This document shows positions 1 through 9,907 of a stretch of DNA of 64,000 bases, piece after piece (position 1 is the stretch's first letter; the number at the start of each line of letters is the position of its first letter). This DNA is from an uncultured Flavobacteriaceae bacterium. GTDB taxonomy: Bacteria; Bacteroidota; Bacteroidia; Flavobacteriales; Flavobacteriaceae. The DNA is taken from the NCBI GenBank assembly GCA_943842245.1, contig CALTAJ010000001.1:124001-188000 (forward strand), read 5' to 3'. The notes under the pieces were generated by a model, which saw nothing but the letters and a program-made list of their open reading frames with translations, made no database searches and had not been told where the DNA came from. The translations under genes and the position numbers were made by a program.

Positions 1-558
1 AAATTCTTCAAACTGAGCATCTTTAGTAATATCAATTAAAACTGGACCAGGTCTTCCTGAACGAGCGATATAAAAAGCTTTAGCCATGACTATTGGAATC
101 TCACTAGCCTTAGTTATTTGATAATTCCATTTAGTAACAGGGGTTGAAATCCCAATAATATCAGTTTCTTGAAATGCATCCGATCCCAAAAGATGAGAAG
201 CTACTTGTCCTGTAATACACACTATAGGTGTAGAATCAATTTGAGCATCTGCGATACCAGTAACTAAATTAGTTGCGCCTGGACCAGAAGTTGCTAAAGC
301 TACTCCTACTTTTCCAGAAGTACGCGCAAAACCCTGTGCAGCATGTGTTGCTCCTTGTTCGTGACGAGTAAGCACATGATGAAGCTTGTTTTGAAACTTA
401 AATAGTTCGTCATAAATTGGCATTATAGCCCCTCCAGGATAACCATAAACCAAGTCAGCACCTTCTGCTAATAAACATCTGACGACTGCTTCTGCTCCCG
501 AGATATGTAAAATTTCCTTTTGCTTTTTATTCGATTTTATTTTTGTGTTTGTTCCCAT
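1..558 (-). CDS. ilvB: Acetolactate synthase large subunit (N-terminal 186 residues; cut by window edge)
   Basis: This ThDP-dependent enzyme condenses pyruvate with pyruvate or 2-oxobutyrate in the first common step of valine, leucine and isoleucine synthesis. The visible part is the N-terminal pyrimidine-binding domain. It shows [15 protein letters not shown], the catalytic-Glu segment [23 protein letters not shown] and [19 protein letters not shown], all typical of the family. The start is the ATG at 556-558, only two bases after the TAA of ilvD, so the two genes form one minus-strand operon with ilvD first. The C-terminal two thirds lie outside the window, and a small regulatory subunit gene (ilvN) would be expected further downstream there. 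Confidence 0.95.
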   Translation of the reverse strand, partial: MGTNTKIKSNKKQKEILHISGAEAVVRCLLAEGADLVYGYPGGAIMPIYDELFKFQNKLHHVLTRHEQGATHAAQGFARTSGKVGVALATSGPGATNLVTGIADAQIDSTPIVCITGQVASHLLGSDAFQETDIIGISTPVTKWNYQITKASEIPIVMAKAFYIARSGRPGPVLIDITKDAQFEEF

Positions 559-560
559 AT

Positions 561-2237
561 TTATTTGGAATCAGTAACACAACCTTCAGAGGCTGTTGAT
601 ACGTTTTTAATATATTTAAATAAAACTCCTTGTTCGAACTTTAAAGGAGGTTGAATCCATTTTTCTTTTCTGGCATTTAGAACATCACTACCTAAATCTA
701 CACTTATAGTATTTTTTTTTGCATCAATGGTAATTAAATCACCATTTTTTATTAATGCAATCGCACCGCCTTCTTGAGCTTCAGGAACAATATGTCCTAC
801 AACAAATCCATGCGTACCTCCAGAAAAACGACCATCAGTAATCAAAGCAACACTTTTACCTAGCCCAGCACCCATAATTGCTGCAGTAGGTTTAAGCATT
901 TCAGGCATTCCTGGTCCACCCTTTGGCCCTTCATAACGTATGACTACTACCTCACCTGCATTTACTTTGCCTTTTTTAATTCCTTCATTTGCTTTATATT
1001 CCCCATCGAAAACACGTGCAGGTCCTTTAAAAATCAAACCTTCTTTGCCAGTTATTTTGGCCACCGAGCCGCCAGTAGCTAAATTTCCTTTTAAAATACG
1101 AATATGGCCAGTAGCCTTTATGGGTTTATCAATAGCTCTAATAACATCTTGATCAACTTTTAAACTTGGAACATCAGCAAGATTTTCAGCTAAGGTTTTT
1201 CCTGAAACAGTCATACATTCTCCATGTAACATTCCTAATTCTAACATGTACTTCATAACTGCTGGTACTCCACCAACACTATGTAAATCTTTCATCAAAT
1301 ATTTTCCACTTGGCTTTAAGTCAGCTAAAAATGGAGTATTATCACTAATTTTTTGAAAGTCATCAATATTCAATTCAATTTGAGCAGCTTTTGCAATAGC
1401 TAAAAAATGAAGTACTGCATTGGTAGATCCACCTAAAACAGCAATTAGCCTTAATGCATTCTCAAGAGATTTTCTAGTTACAATATCTCTAGGTTTTAAG
1501 TCTTTTTCTATTAAATTTTTTAGATACTCGCCTAAAACTTTACATTCATCTTTTTTATCTTTACTTACAGCTGGGTTTGAAGCATTAAAAGGTAATGCCA
1601 TTCCACAAGCTTCTATTGCAGAAGCCATCGTATTAGCTGTATACATTCCACCACAAGCTCCTGCACCTGGGCAAGCTTTTCGAATTATATTTTTATATTC
1701 CTTTTCATCGATAGTACCAGCTACTTTTTCACCCCATGCTTCAAAAGCAGAAACAACATCTAGCTCTTTATCATTGTGACAACCCGCCGCAATAGTTCCT
1801 CCATAAACCAAAATAGAAGGACGGTTTAAACGTAATAAAGCCATTAGGGCTCCGGGCATATTTTTATCACATCCAACTATAGTAACCACTCCGTCATAGG
1901 ACATACCTTGAACAACTGTCTCAATTGAGTCTGCTATTATATCTCTTGAAGGAAGTGAAAAACGCATTCCTGGAGTTCCCATTGAAATGCCATCACTTAC
2001 TCCTATCGTATTAAAAATTAAACCAATCAAAGATTGTTGGTTAATACCTAATTTTATGTCAAGCGCAAGTTTATTAAGGTGCATATTGCACGGATTTCCT
2101 TCATATCCTGTTGAGGCAATCCCAATTAGTGGTTTTTCAAAGTCATCGTCAGTAAGACCGATAGCATGTAACATAGCTTGTGCTGCAGGCTGAGTGGGAT
2201 CTTGAGTAACGGCTTGACTATACTTATTAAGCTTCAT
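561..2237 (-). CDS. ilvD: Dihydroxy-acid dehydratase
   Basis: Dehydrates 2,3-dihydroxy-isovalerate and 2,3-dihydroxy-3-methylvalerate to the 2-oxo acids, the last common step before branched-chain transamination; cytosolic and Fe-S dependent. The 558-residue length is normal. Cluster and metal motifs are intact: [17 protein letters not shown], then the cysteine segment [30 protein letters not shown] in the middle and [18 protein letters not shown] near the C-terminus. The gene starts at the ATG at 2237 and is followed after two bases by ilvB. The 204-bp gap upstream is shared with the divergent aldehyde dehydrogenase gene and should hold the operon promoter. I saw no leader peptide or attenuator there. 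Confidence 0.97.
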   Translation of the reverse strand: MKLNKYSQAVTQDPTQPAAQAMLHAIGLTDDDFEKPLIGIASTGYEGNPCNMHLNKLALDIKLGINQQSLIGLIFNTIGVSDGISMGTPGMRFSLPSRDIIADSIETVVQGMSYDGVVTIVGCDKNMPGALMALLRLNRPSILVYGGTIAAGCHNDKELDVVSAFEAWGEKVAGTIDEKEYKNIIRKACPGAGACGGMYTANTMASAIEACGMALPFNASNPAVSKDKKDECKVLGEYLKNLIEKDLKPRDIVTRKSLENALRLIAVLGGSTNAVLHFLAIAKAAQIELNIDDFQKISDNTPFLADLKPSGKYLMKDLHSVGGVPAVMKYMLELGMLHGECMTVSGKTLAENLADVPSLKVDQDVIRAIDKPIKATGHIRILKGNLATGGSVAKITGKEGLIFKGPARVFDGEYKANEGIKKGKVNAGEVVVIRYEGPKGGPGMPEMLKPTAAIMGAGLGKSVALITDGRFSGGTHGFVVGHIVPEAQEGGAIALIKNGDLITIDAKKNTISVDLGSDVLNARKEKWIQPPLKFEQGVLFKYIKNVSTASEGCVTDSK

Positions 2238-2441
2238 ACTTTATATTAGATAGATAAATTTAAGTTTTGTTAATATGCATTTAGTTTTTATTAAAAATCC
2301 TCTCTTATATTCAAAGAGTTATTTTGTAAAGTAACTTATTGATTATCAATTATTTTTAATTCTTTTTTTAATACATTCAAAGACTAAAAAAAAATGCCCT
2401 ATTTTTTCCCTTATCTTTAAAACAAAAATGAAATTAAATTT

Positions 2442-3824
2442 ATGAATTCCTCAATGATTACTAAACTTAAAGAGGAGCATAATCGGTTTTTTAAAACTCA
2501 TAAAAATCAACCAATTAAAGTTCGAATTCAATATCTAAAAAAATTAAAAATAGTTTTGGAAGATAAAGAGCTTGAAATTTATGATGCATTATATGAGGAT
2601 TTAAAAAAACCTGTTTTTGAATCCTTTGCTAGTGAATTTCTAATGGTTCTTAAGGAAATAGATTCATTCACTAAAAATATTAAAGAATGGGCAGCACCTA
2701 AGAAAGTTTCAGGAAGTCTATTAAATTTTCCTTCTCAAGATTTTCTTCTTTATGAACCCTACGGAACAATATTGATGATTTCACCATGGAACTATCCATT
2801 TCAACTTGCCATGGTCCCTTTGATTGGAGCTATAGCAACAGGTAATACCGTTGTCCTCAAACCTTCAGAATCAGCACCAAACACATCTAAAGTTTTGATT
2901 GAAATACTCGGTTTAGTATTCCCTCAAGAATGGGTGAGCGTAGTTGAAGGTGATGCTAAAATAGCGCAAGCCCTACTAAAAGTGCAGTGGGATTATATTT
3001 TCTATACGGGCAGTACTCAAGTTGGTAAAATTGTAGCAAAGGCAGCAGCAGAATATTTGACACCTACAACTCTAGAGTTGGGAGGAAAAAGTCCTTGCAT
3101 TGTTGACGGAACTACTCCAATCGAAAAAACCGCAAGACGTATAGTATGGGGAAAATTTTTAAACTGTGGTCAAACTTGTATTGCTCCAGATTATGTGTTG
3201 GTCAAGTCTGAATTCAAAACTTCCTTAATCACAGCTATAATTGAAGAGATTGAAAAAGCCTTCGGAAAAAATGCTCAGAAATCGGATGATTATGGGCGTA
3301 TAATTCATGAAAAGCATTTCAAAAAATTAGAAGCTGACCTTAAGAATCAAAAAATTATTTATGGTGGATCTATAGATAAAAAAGAATTGTATTTCGGTCC
3401 AACTGTAATTGATAGTCCCCCAATGAATAGTAGTTTGATTCAAGATGAAATTTTTGGTCCAATTTTACCCATACTTACTTATGATACAATTAACGACATA
3501 GATATAGTTTTAACTCAATTAAAAAATCCCTTAGCTTTTTATGTCTTTAGCGAAAACAAAAAATTTATTAATACTTTAATTAAAAATAATTCTTTTGGTG
3601 GAGCTGTTATTAATGATGCTTTAGTCCATTTTACAAATACCGAACTTCCATTTGGTGGAATTGGAAATAGTGGCATTGGATCTTATCATGGAAAATATAG
3701 CTTTGACTTATTTAGCCATACAAAACCTATTGTAAAACGTTCATTTTGGTTTGATTTGCCTCAGCGTTATGCGCCATATCCTAAATCAATTTCACTTTTT
3801 AAAAAAATATTAAAACGTATTTAA
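2442..3824 (+). CDS. NAD(P)-dependent aldehyde dehydrogenase, class 3-like
   Basis: Oxidises aldehydes to carboxylic acids. The 460-residue protein lacks the extra N-terminal length of class 1/2 enzymes and resembles the class 3 (fatty or aromatic aldehyde) group. Visible signatures are SPWNYPFQL (cofactor region, about residue 114), FYTGSTQVGK (Rossmann part), the general base in LELGGKSP (Glu212) and the nucleophile in NCGQTCIAPD (Cys246). PFGGIGNSGIGSYHGKYSFD near the end is typical of class 3. There is a one-base gap to the downstream nitroreductase gene, so the two are probably co-transcribed. The physiological aldehyde cannot be read from the sequence. Confidence 0.92.
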   Translation: MNSSMITKLKEEHNRFFKTHKNQPIKVRIQYLKKLKIVLEDKELEIYDALYEDLKKPVFESFASEFLMVLKEIDSFTKNIKEWAAPKKVSGSLLNFPSQDFLLYEPYGTILMISPWNYPFQLAMVPLIGAIATGNTVVLKPSESAPNTSKVLIEILGLVFPQEWVSVVEGDAKIAQALLKVQWDYIFYTGSTQVGKIVAKAAAEYLTPTTLELGGKSPCIVDGTTPIEKTARRIVWGKFLNCGQTCIAPDYVLVKSEFKTSLITAIIEEIEKAFGKNAQKSDDYGRIIHEKHFKKLEADLKNQKIIYGGSIDKKELYFGPTVIDSPPMNSSLIQDEIFGPILPILTYDTINDIDIVLTQLKNPLAFYVFSENKKFINTLIKNNSFGGAVINDALVHFTNTELPFGGIGNSGIGSYHGKYSFDLFSHTKPIVKRSFWFDLPQRYAPYPKSISLFKKILKRI

Positions 3825-3825
3825 A

Positions 3826-4545
3826 ATGAAAGAGAAAACTGTAAGCGAGGCTATTCACTTTAGACGTTCAGTTCGAATTTTCGACCCTGAACAATCAATT
3901 AAAAGTATGGTTGTCAAGAAATGTATTGAACAAGCTAGTTTAGCTCCCACTAGTAGTAACCTTCAGTTATGGGAATTTTATCATATCCAATCTAAGGATC
4001 TTTTAAATAATGTTGCTAAAGTTTGTTACAATCAACCTGCAGCAAAAACTGCTCAAGAATTAGTTATTCCAGTAGTTAGAGTTGACCTTTGGCCTAATCG
4101 CATTCAATCAAATGTGGATCATATAAAAAATTCTAATAAAGGTTCAGATGAAAAAAAGATTAAAGGAGCATTAGACTACTATCAAAAAGTAATTCCAAAA
4201 TTATATAAAGGAACAAGTCGGTTAAGAGGGTTTTTTCATAGCCTTAAAATTAACTTGGATGGTTTAAAAAAAGTTACTTATCGCGAGGTTAAAACGAATG
4301 ATTTGAGGGTAGTAGGCCATAAAAGTACTGCTCTTGCTGCTCAAAATTTTATGCTAAGTATGGCGGCTTTAGGCTACGATACTTGTCCAATGGAAGGTTT
4401 TGATTCAGTTAGACTTAAAGCCTTACTTAAGCTCCCTAAAAAAGCTGAAATTAGTATGGTCATAGGGTGTGGTATTCGAAAAGAGGAAGGCCTGTATGGG
4501 GAACGCTTTCGTATCCCATTTGAAGAAGTGTATTTTAAAAAATAA
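3826..4545 (+). CDS. Nitroreductase family oxidoreductase
   Basis: A 239-residue FMN-dependent oxidoreductase of the nitroreductase superfamily. The N-terminal FMN-binding signature HFRRSVRIFDPEQSI and the segment ASLAPTSSNLQLWEF are present, as is the later dimer/FMN part AAQNFMLSMAALGYDTCPMEGFD. A middle insert of about 60 residues (roughly 85-150) is rich in Lys and is longer than in the smallest members. It starts one base after the aldehyde dehydrogenase stop, so both are probably translated from one transcript. The substrate is unknown; such proteins act on quinones, nitroaromatics or enones. It converges with dsbD across a 55-bp gap. Confidence 0.85.
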   Translation: MKEKTVSEAIHFRRSVRIFDPEQSIKSMVVKKCIEQASLAPTSSNLQLWEFYHIQSKDLLNNVAKVCYNQPAAKTAQELVIPVVRVDLWPNRIQSNVDHIKNSNKGSDEKKIKGALDYYQKVIPKLYKGTSRLRGFFHSLKINLDGLKKVTYREVKTNDLRVVGHKSTALAAQNFMLSMAALGYDTCPMEGFDSVRLKALLKLPKKAEISMVIGCGIRKEEGLYGERFRIPFEEVYFKK

Positions 4546-4600
4546 ATGGTTTTTGCTATGGGACAGCAGATTCTAGAATTACTGTGGCAGTTTTTTGATC

Positions 4601-6571
4601 CTAGAACTTAAAATATTTTGCCTTTGAAACTGGATTAACTCGGTTTTCTAATCCCGTTTTCAACCAATTACGAAAGGTTTTGGTGTCAGTATATTGAATT
4701 GGCTTATTTAATAGTGTACCCTCTGGAGTAATTTGAACATAAAAAGGCTGTGAAGCGGTATTAAAATTAATTGATTGAAAAGTAGCCCATTTTTTACCAA
4801 TGGTATTAATTTTTTTAATCCGCCCATTACTATATTGGAAATCAAATTGATCACCTTTTGCCAACGATTTTCGATCATCAACATAAAGTGATATGATAAT
4901 GTATTCTTCCTTTAATAGTGAATAAACATCTGCTTCAGACCAAACATTTTCCTCCATCTTACGGCAATTGACACAAGCCCATCCAGTAAAGTCTAACAGT
5001 ATGGGTTTCCCTTTAGAGAGAGCCACTTCTTTTCCTTTATCATAATCTTTGTAACATTCTAACCCAAGAGGACAATCCGAATCTCGAGCACGAATACTAT
5101 AAAACTCAGGAGGAGGAAAGCCACTTAAAAGCTTAAGTGTATTATTTGTGGACACTAAACCAAGAAATAGATAAGAAGTTAAGATTAATGAAAGCCCCGC
5201 AATACAGTAACGAATTTTTGACAATGGCTCTTTTACTTCATTTGGAAAACGAAATATTCCAAAAAGATAAAGGGTTAAAGTCAAGGTTAATAATGTCCAG
5301 ATTCCAATAAAAATTTCTCGTTTTAAGAAACCAAAGTGACCTACTAAATCAGCATTTGACAAAAACTTTAAAGCTAAAGCCAGTTCTAAAAATCCTAATA
5401 TCACTTTGAGAGTAGTCATCCAGCTGCCTGATTTGGGTAAAGCTTTTAAAGTGTTAGGAAACAAAGCAAATAAACCAAAAGGGAGACCTAGAGCAACTCC
5501 AAAACCGAGCATTCCAATTGATAATTGTGTAGCTCCTCCTTCAGATGTAATAGAACCAGCTAGTAAAGAACCTAAAATAGGTCCCGTACAAGAAAAAGAA
5601 ACTATAGCTAGAGTGAGTGCCATAAAAAAGATACCTATCACACCCTTAGTCACTGAAGCCTCATCAGATTTATCTCCCCAACGAGAAGGTAAAGTTAGAT
5701 CATAAAATCCAAAAAATGAAAATGCGAAAATTACAAATACCAAGAAAAAAACAAGGTTTAAAAAGACATTTGTTGCTAATGTATTTAGTAATTCAGGATC
5801 TAATGAGTCTATAAAATGAAAAGGAAGGCTCAAAATTCCATAAATTAAAACTATAAAAAAAGCATATATTAAAGCATTAAAAATGCCTCTAGTGGAAGAA
5901 ATAGATTGTTTTAAGAAAAAAGATACTGTCAGTGGAATCATTGGAAAAACACAGGGAGTCAATAAAGCTAATAACCCTCCTATAAAACCGAGTAATAAAA
6001 TATTAAAGTAAGAGTAAGTACCCTCTTTAAGCGTTTCATCTTCTAAAAATTCTGTTTCGGTTAATTCTAATCGAAGAGCGTCAGAGAGCTTCTTGCTCTT
6101 TGCATCAATTTTCTGACTAGTAATAAGATTAGAGCCGTCCAATGAAATATTAAAATTCTTTGATCTAAAGACACATAAGGCATCATCACATGCTTGATAG
6201 TTTAACTCAACTTCGATTAAATTTAAGTTAGGATCAAGGATTTCAATTTTCTGCATAAATGTTGCCTTGTTATTAAAATAGGTTAAATCCATTTCAAAGA
6301 ACTTATCGTAACTAACAATTACTTCACTTTCCTGTACTGGACCTATAAGATTAAATCCTCTGTTTTCCTTAAATATAAATTCAGTTGGAATAGCTCCTTC
6401 AGGATCAGAGAATTGAGAATATAAATGCCATTTAGATTCAATTTTAGCTTCAAAAGTTAGAACAAAAACATTTTGTTTTATGTTCTCAAGTTTCGTTTGC
6501 CATTCTAAAGGTTCTCCTATCTGGGCACTTAGTATTGTGCTCCATAAAAATAATACTACCCACTTCTTCAT
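4601..6571 (-). CDS. dsbD: Thiol:disulfide interchange protein DsbD (transmembrane electron carrier)
   Basis: Passes electrons from cytoplasmic thioredoxin across the inner membrane to periplasmic thiol-disulfide partners. All three DsbD parts are visible in 656 residues. A signal peptide (to about residue 17) is followed by a periplasmic alpha domain with the Cys pair in CDDALCVF. The eight-helix core (about 185-475) has one redox Cys in LLTPCVFPMIPLTV and the other in VSFSCTGPILGSLL. The C-terminal thioredoxin-like gamma domain carries GWACVNCRKMEENVW. No key residue is missing. Its ATG overlaps the tilS stop by four bases, so translation is probably coupled. Confidence 0.93.
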   Translation of the reverse strand: MKKWVVLFLWSTILSAQIGEPLEWQTKLENIKQNVFVLTFEAKIESKWHLYSQFSDPEGAIPTEFIFKENRGFNLIGPVQESEVIVSYDKFFEMDLTYFNNKATFMQKIEILDPNLNLIEVELNYQACDDALCVFRSKNFNISLDGSNLITSQKIDAKSKKLSDALRLELTETEFLEDETLKEGTYSYFNILLLGFIGGLLALLTPCVFPMIPLTVSFFLKQSISSTRGIFNALIYAFFIVLIYGILSLPFHFIDSLDPELLNTLATNVFLNLVFFLVFVIFAFSFFGFYDLTLPSRWGDKSDEASVTKGVIGIFFMALTLAIVSFSCTGPILGSLLAGSITSEGGATQLSIGMLGFGVALGLPFGLFALFPNTLKALPKSGSWMTTLKVILGFLELALALKFLSNADLVGHFGFLKREIFIGIWTLLTLTLTLYLFGIFRFPNEVKEPLSKIRYCIAGLSLILTSYLFLGLVSTNNTLKLLSGFPPPEFYSIRARDSDCPLGLECYKDYDKGKEVALSKGKPILLDFTGWACVNCRKMEENVWSEADVYSLLKEEYIIISLYVDDRKSLAKGDQFDFQYSNGRIKKINTIGKKWATFQSINFNTASQPFYVQITPEGTLLNKPIQYTDTKTFRNWLKTGLENRVNPVSKAKYFKF

Positions 6572-7866
6572 TTTGTTAAACGTAATAACAATTTATTTTT
6601 TGTTTGTTCATTGGCTATAAATCTTTCATCACAACGCCTTCCTACAACCCATACAATTTTATTTCTAGAGAATAATAGCCACTGTTTTTCTTTTTCTAAA
6701 AGGGAATATTTTTCATCCTTAAAAAACTTGCTAAGTAATTTTTTACCCTTCATTCCTGACGGATAAAAGTAATCTCCTTTTGAATATTTTCTAATATATA
6801 GTGGATTTTTTAACAAGTCTTTATCTAAAAAGGCTTCATAAGACTTCCATTTTTTTTTTTGCGTTTGCTTTCCTGCCTTAAATTCTAAACCAAAAGGAAG
6901 TTTATTGTTTTTTCCCTCTAAATCAATTATAATTGGTGAGTTATTTTCTTTATTTATATGACTAATTAAAAGTTGTTTTCGATCTCGAATCAATCTGAAT
7001 GAATTACTTAATAATACTTTTCCACTATTTGCATTAAGTAATTTTTCAACTTCTTTCGCTTCAAATCCAAAAGGAGAAAACAAATGGTGTAAGCAGAAGC
7101 TTATAGGCTTTTGTTTAATTAAATGCTCAATATCTACATAAATAGTCTCACCATCATCCCTAAAAATTTTATTTTTTAAACCATCTAATTGATTAAAAAT
7201 AAATCGTTCTGCTTGAGAAAGGTTTTTTAGAGTAGTCTTGAAATTTTCAAGTGCCTCTGGTTTGATTTGCTCTAGTGGTGAAACAACTTGATGTCTTATT
7301 TTATTTCGGAAGTAATCATTTTTAGCATTTGAACTATCTTCTCGCCATTCAATTTTATGTTTCCTAGCGTAATTAAGAATATCTTTCTTAGAAATAGTAT
7401 TTAGTGGACGAATAATCTTATTAGTTTCTTTTATACCTAATAATCCTGAAATACCAGTTCCCCTAATTGAATTAATTAAAAAAGTCTCCAGTTGATCATT
7501 TAGGTGATGTGCTGTGGCTAATATATCAATCTCCAAATCAACCATCAAGGAATTAAACCACTCATATCGAAGATCTCGAGCAGCTTCTTGAATACTTTTT
7601 TTATTAACGATTATATATCCTTTAACATCAAAAACTTTGAAGTAGAAAGGAGTGTTATTTTCTATACACCAGTTTTTTACAAATTTTAAATCTTCATCAC
7701 TCTCTTTATCTCTTAATTTAAAATTACAATGTGCTACAGAAAAATTAATTTTTTTATTAATGAAAATCTCAGCCAAAACACAACTATCAACACCTCCGCT
7801 GTGGGCTAGAAGTACATGATTACCTTTTAAATCATCAAGTATCAGATCAATTTTAGAAATACTCAT
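6568..7866 (-). CDS. tilS: tRNA(Ile)-lysidine synthetase
   Basis: Converts cytidine-34 of the CAU-anticodon tRNA-Ile to lysidine, changing decoding from AUG to AUA; essential in bacteria. The N-terminal PP-loop ATPase domain has LLAHSGGVDSCVLAEIF, then the conserved ATAHHLNDQLETFLINSIRGTG region split over residues about 115-140 and IRPLNTISKKDILNYARKH. A C-terminal TilS substrate-binding part follows (about 330-432), with GDYFYPSGMKGKKLLSKFFKD as its hallmark. The 432-residue length is normal. It is the first gene of the tilS-dsbD pair on the minus strand and is divergent from the arginine operon across a 269-bp gap. Confidence 0.94.
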   Translation of the reverse strand: MSISKIDLILDDLKGNHVLLAHSGGVDSCVLAEIFINKKINFSVAHCNFKLRDKESDEDLKFVKNWCIENNTPFYFKVFDVKGYIIVNKKSIQEAARDLRYEWFNSLMVDLEIDILATAHHLNDQLETFLINSIRGTGISGLLGIKETNKIIRPLNTISKKDILNYARKHKIEWREDSSNAKNDYFRNKIRHQVVSPLEQIKPEALENFKTTLKNLSQAERFIFNQLDGLKNKIFRDDGETIYVDIEHLIKQKPISFCLHHLFSPFGFEAKEVEKLLNANSGKVLLSNSFRLIRDRKQLLISHINKENNSPIIIDLEGKNNKLPFGLEFKAGKQTQKKKWKSYEAFLDKDLLKNPLYIRKYSKGDYFYPSGMKGKKLLSKFFKDEKYSLLEKEKQWLLFSRNKIVWVVGRRCDERFIANEQTKNKLLLRLTK

Positions 7867-8008
7867 ATTTTCAAAAGAACAAAGTTAAGCATTCACTAAT
7901 TACTCCATCTTATTTTAAGAAAAGACTTGTTTTTTTTTGATAAATAAAATTTTTAGTAGACTTTTGTAGTATAATGTTTAATATAAAAACATCTTGTACA
8001 ACTTTTAA

Positions 8009-8098
8009 CGTGGCTACACTTTCGCTACGTAATTTCGCTCGTCGCCCCTTGTGGGTGTAAATTTTCTATGGAGTATGGCGTGCCCTTCTCCCTTCTCG
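8009..8098. other. GC-rich intergenic block of unknown nature before the arginine operon
   Basis: The 7867-8135 gap between tilS and the arginine operon is mostly AT-rich, but about 8009-8098 is abruptly G+C-rich. It contains CGTGGC and GCTACG arms able to pair around a nine-base loop (8009-8029), runs of C (CGCCCC; CCCTTCTCCC), and lies just after an 8-bp palindrome TTGTACAA at 7994-8001. No ORF of note crosses it. It could be a leader RNA of the arginine operon, a dispersed repeat, or a remnant of foreign DNA. I cannot decide between these from one copy. Confidence 0.4.
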
Positions 8099-8135
8099 AA
8101 CAATTTATATTAATTATTACGTTTTAAATTAAGAC

Positions 8136-8723
8136 ATGAATATTTTACGCGCAAAAGCGGAACACATAATATATGCCAAGCAAATCAGTCTTTGTATTGA
8201 TGAGTCTGCTAAGGTAAGAGGAACGGGTATTGCTCGAAGAACTCCTGAGTACTTAGCAACTAAAATTGAAAATGGTAATGCTGTAATAGCATTAGATGAA
8301 AATCAATTTGCTGGCTTTTGCTATATAGAGGTTTGGGGCCACGGAAAATATGTTGCTCACTCTGGTTTGATTGTTGCTCCTGAGTTTCGCGGTAGAGGTC
8401 TAGCTAAAAAGATCAAAAAAGAGGTATTTAATATCTCTCTTGAACAATACCCAAAAGCAAAAATATTTGGTATTACTACTGGGCAAGCCGTAATGAAAAT
8501 TAATTATGAATTAGGCTACAAACCTGTACACTTTTCTGAATTGACTGATGATCCAGAATTCTGGAAGGGTTGCCAGACATGCAAAAACTTTGATATTCTA
8601 ACTAGGACAGAGCGTAAACTTTGTCTATGTACTGGAATGCTTCACGATCCAAATGAAAAAAAGGAAATTACTCCGAAGAGTAGTGCTTTTTTAAGTGGTC
8701 TTTTTAAAAAAAATAAGAAATGA
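8136..8723 (+). CDS. GNAT acyltransferase at head of arginine operon (candidate N-acylglutamate synthase)
   Basis: A 195-residue GNAT-fold protein with the acyl-CoA-binding motif HSGLIVAPEFRGRGLAKKI (about 76-94). Position suggests the first arginine step: Bacteroidetes arginine clusters commonly start with a GNAT protein, and Bacteroides fragilis is known to use N-succinyl intermediates, so this is a good candidate for N-acetyl- or N-succinylglutamate synthase. That function is inferred, not shown by motif. The C-terminus has a Cys cluster not needed for a GNAT fold: Cys146, Cys149, Cys163 and Cys165 (CxxC-x13-CxC), perhaps binding a metal. Its stop overlaps the argG start (ATGA), so the two are translationally coupled. 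Confidence 0.8.
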   Translation: MNILRAKAEHIIYAKQISLCIDESAKVRGTGIARRTPEYLATKIENGNAVIALDENQFAGFCYIEVWGHGKYVAHSGLIVAPEFRGRGLAKKIKKEVFNISLEQYPKAKIFGITTGQAVMKINYELGYKPVHFSELTDDPEFWKGCQTCKNFDILTRTERKLCLCTGMLHDPNEKKEITPKSSAFLSGLFKKNKK

Positions 8724-9907
8724 AAAAACTTGTACTCGCATACAGTGGTGGCCTTGACACCTCCTATTGTCTAAAAAATCTTTCAAATGAAGGCTATGAA
8801 GTTCACGCGGTAAGTATTAATACTGGTGGCTTTACTGTTGATCAAATTAAAAAGCAAGAAAAAAATGCTTATTCTATAGGTGCAAATACTTATATATCAA
8901 TTAATGCTTTAAAGCCATTTTACGATAAAATCGTAAAGTATTTGATTTTTGGAAATGTATTAAAAAACAATACATACCCCTTATCTGTTAGTTCAGAACG
9001 CATTATTCAGGCCATAGAAATTATAGAGTATGCTAAAAGTATTGATGCTAAATTTATTGCCCATGGGAGTACTGGCGCAGGAAATGACCAGGTACGTTTT
9101 GATTTAATCTTTCAAATATTGGCCCCTGGAATAGAAATCATTACTCCTATTCGTGATAAACAATTATCTAGAGAGGCTGAAATTGAGTATTTAAAAAGTC
9201 AGGGTATTGATCTTGATTGGAAAAAGGCTCAATATTCTATTAATCAAGGATTATGGGGTACAAGTGTTGGGGGGAATGAAACCCTTACCTCAATAAAATC
9301 ACTACCAGATAGTGCCTATCCAAGTCAATTAATTGAAATTAAACCTAAAAAAATAATCTTAAGTTTTAAATCGGGAGAATTAACTGCTTTAAATGGTCAA
9401 AATGGAAATCCCGTGAATTTAATTCAACAATTACAAGATATTGCAAAGGATTATGCTATTGGACGAGACATTCATGTCGGTGATACAATAATTGGAATTA
9501 AAGGTCGAGTAGGTTTTGAAGCAGCAGCTCCTATGATAATAATTAAAGCTCATCACCTCCTAGAAAAACATACCCAAAGTAAATGGCAACAATTCCAAAA
9601 AGAACAAATGGCTAACTTCTACGGGATGCAACTGCATGAAGGAAATTATCTAGATGCTGTGATGCGAGATATTGAAGCCTTCATGGAAAGTAGTCAGAAA
9701 ACAGTTAATGGTGAAGTATTTGTAACCCTTCATCCATATCGTTTTGAATTACATGGCATTAAGTCTCCTAACGATTTAATGAATGCTTCTTTTGGAAGTT
9801 ATGGTGAGACAAATAAGACTTGGACTGCAGAAGATGCAAAAGGTTTTATTAAAATTTCATCAAACGCACATAAAATTTTTAAAACTATAAATCCCTCAAA
9901 AAAATGA
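8720..9907 (+). CDS. argG: Argininosuccinate synthase
   Basis: Joins citrulline and aspartate with ATP to form argininosuccinate. At 395 residues the length is normal. The N-terminal PP-loop AYSGGLDTSYCLKNL is followed by HGSTGAGNDQVRFDL, a family hallmark, and by SREAEIEYLKSQGID and NQGLWG in the middle. The sequence differs in places from the enterobacterial form, as Bacteroidetes ArgG proteins do. Its start overlaps the GNAT gene by four bases and its stop overlaps the argC start by four bases, so it sits firmly inside the operon. Confidence 0.93.
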   Translation: MKKLVLAYSGGLDTSYCLKNLSNEGYEVHAVSINTGGFTVDQIKKQEKNAYSIGANTYISINALKPFYDKIVKYLIFGNVLKNNTYPLSVSSERIIQAIEIIEYAKSIDAKFIAHGSTGAGNDQVRFDLIFQILAPGIEIITPIRDKQLSREAEIEYLKSQGIDLDWKKAQYSINQGLWGTSVGGNETLTSIKSLPDSAYPSQLIEIKPKKIILSFKSGELTALNGQNGNPVNLIQQLQDIAKDYAIGRDIHVGDTIIGIKGRVGFEAAAPMIIIKAHHLLEKHTQSKWQQFQKEQMANFYGMQLHEGNYLDAVMRDIEAFMESSQKTVNGEVFVTLHPYRFELHGIKSPNDLMNASFGSYGETNKTWTAEDAKGFIKISSNAHKIFKTINPSKK

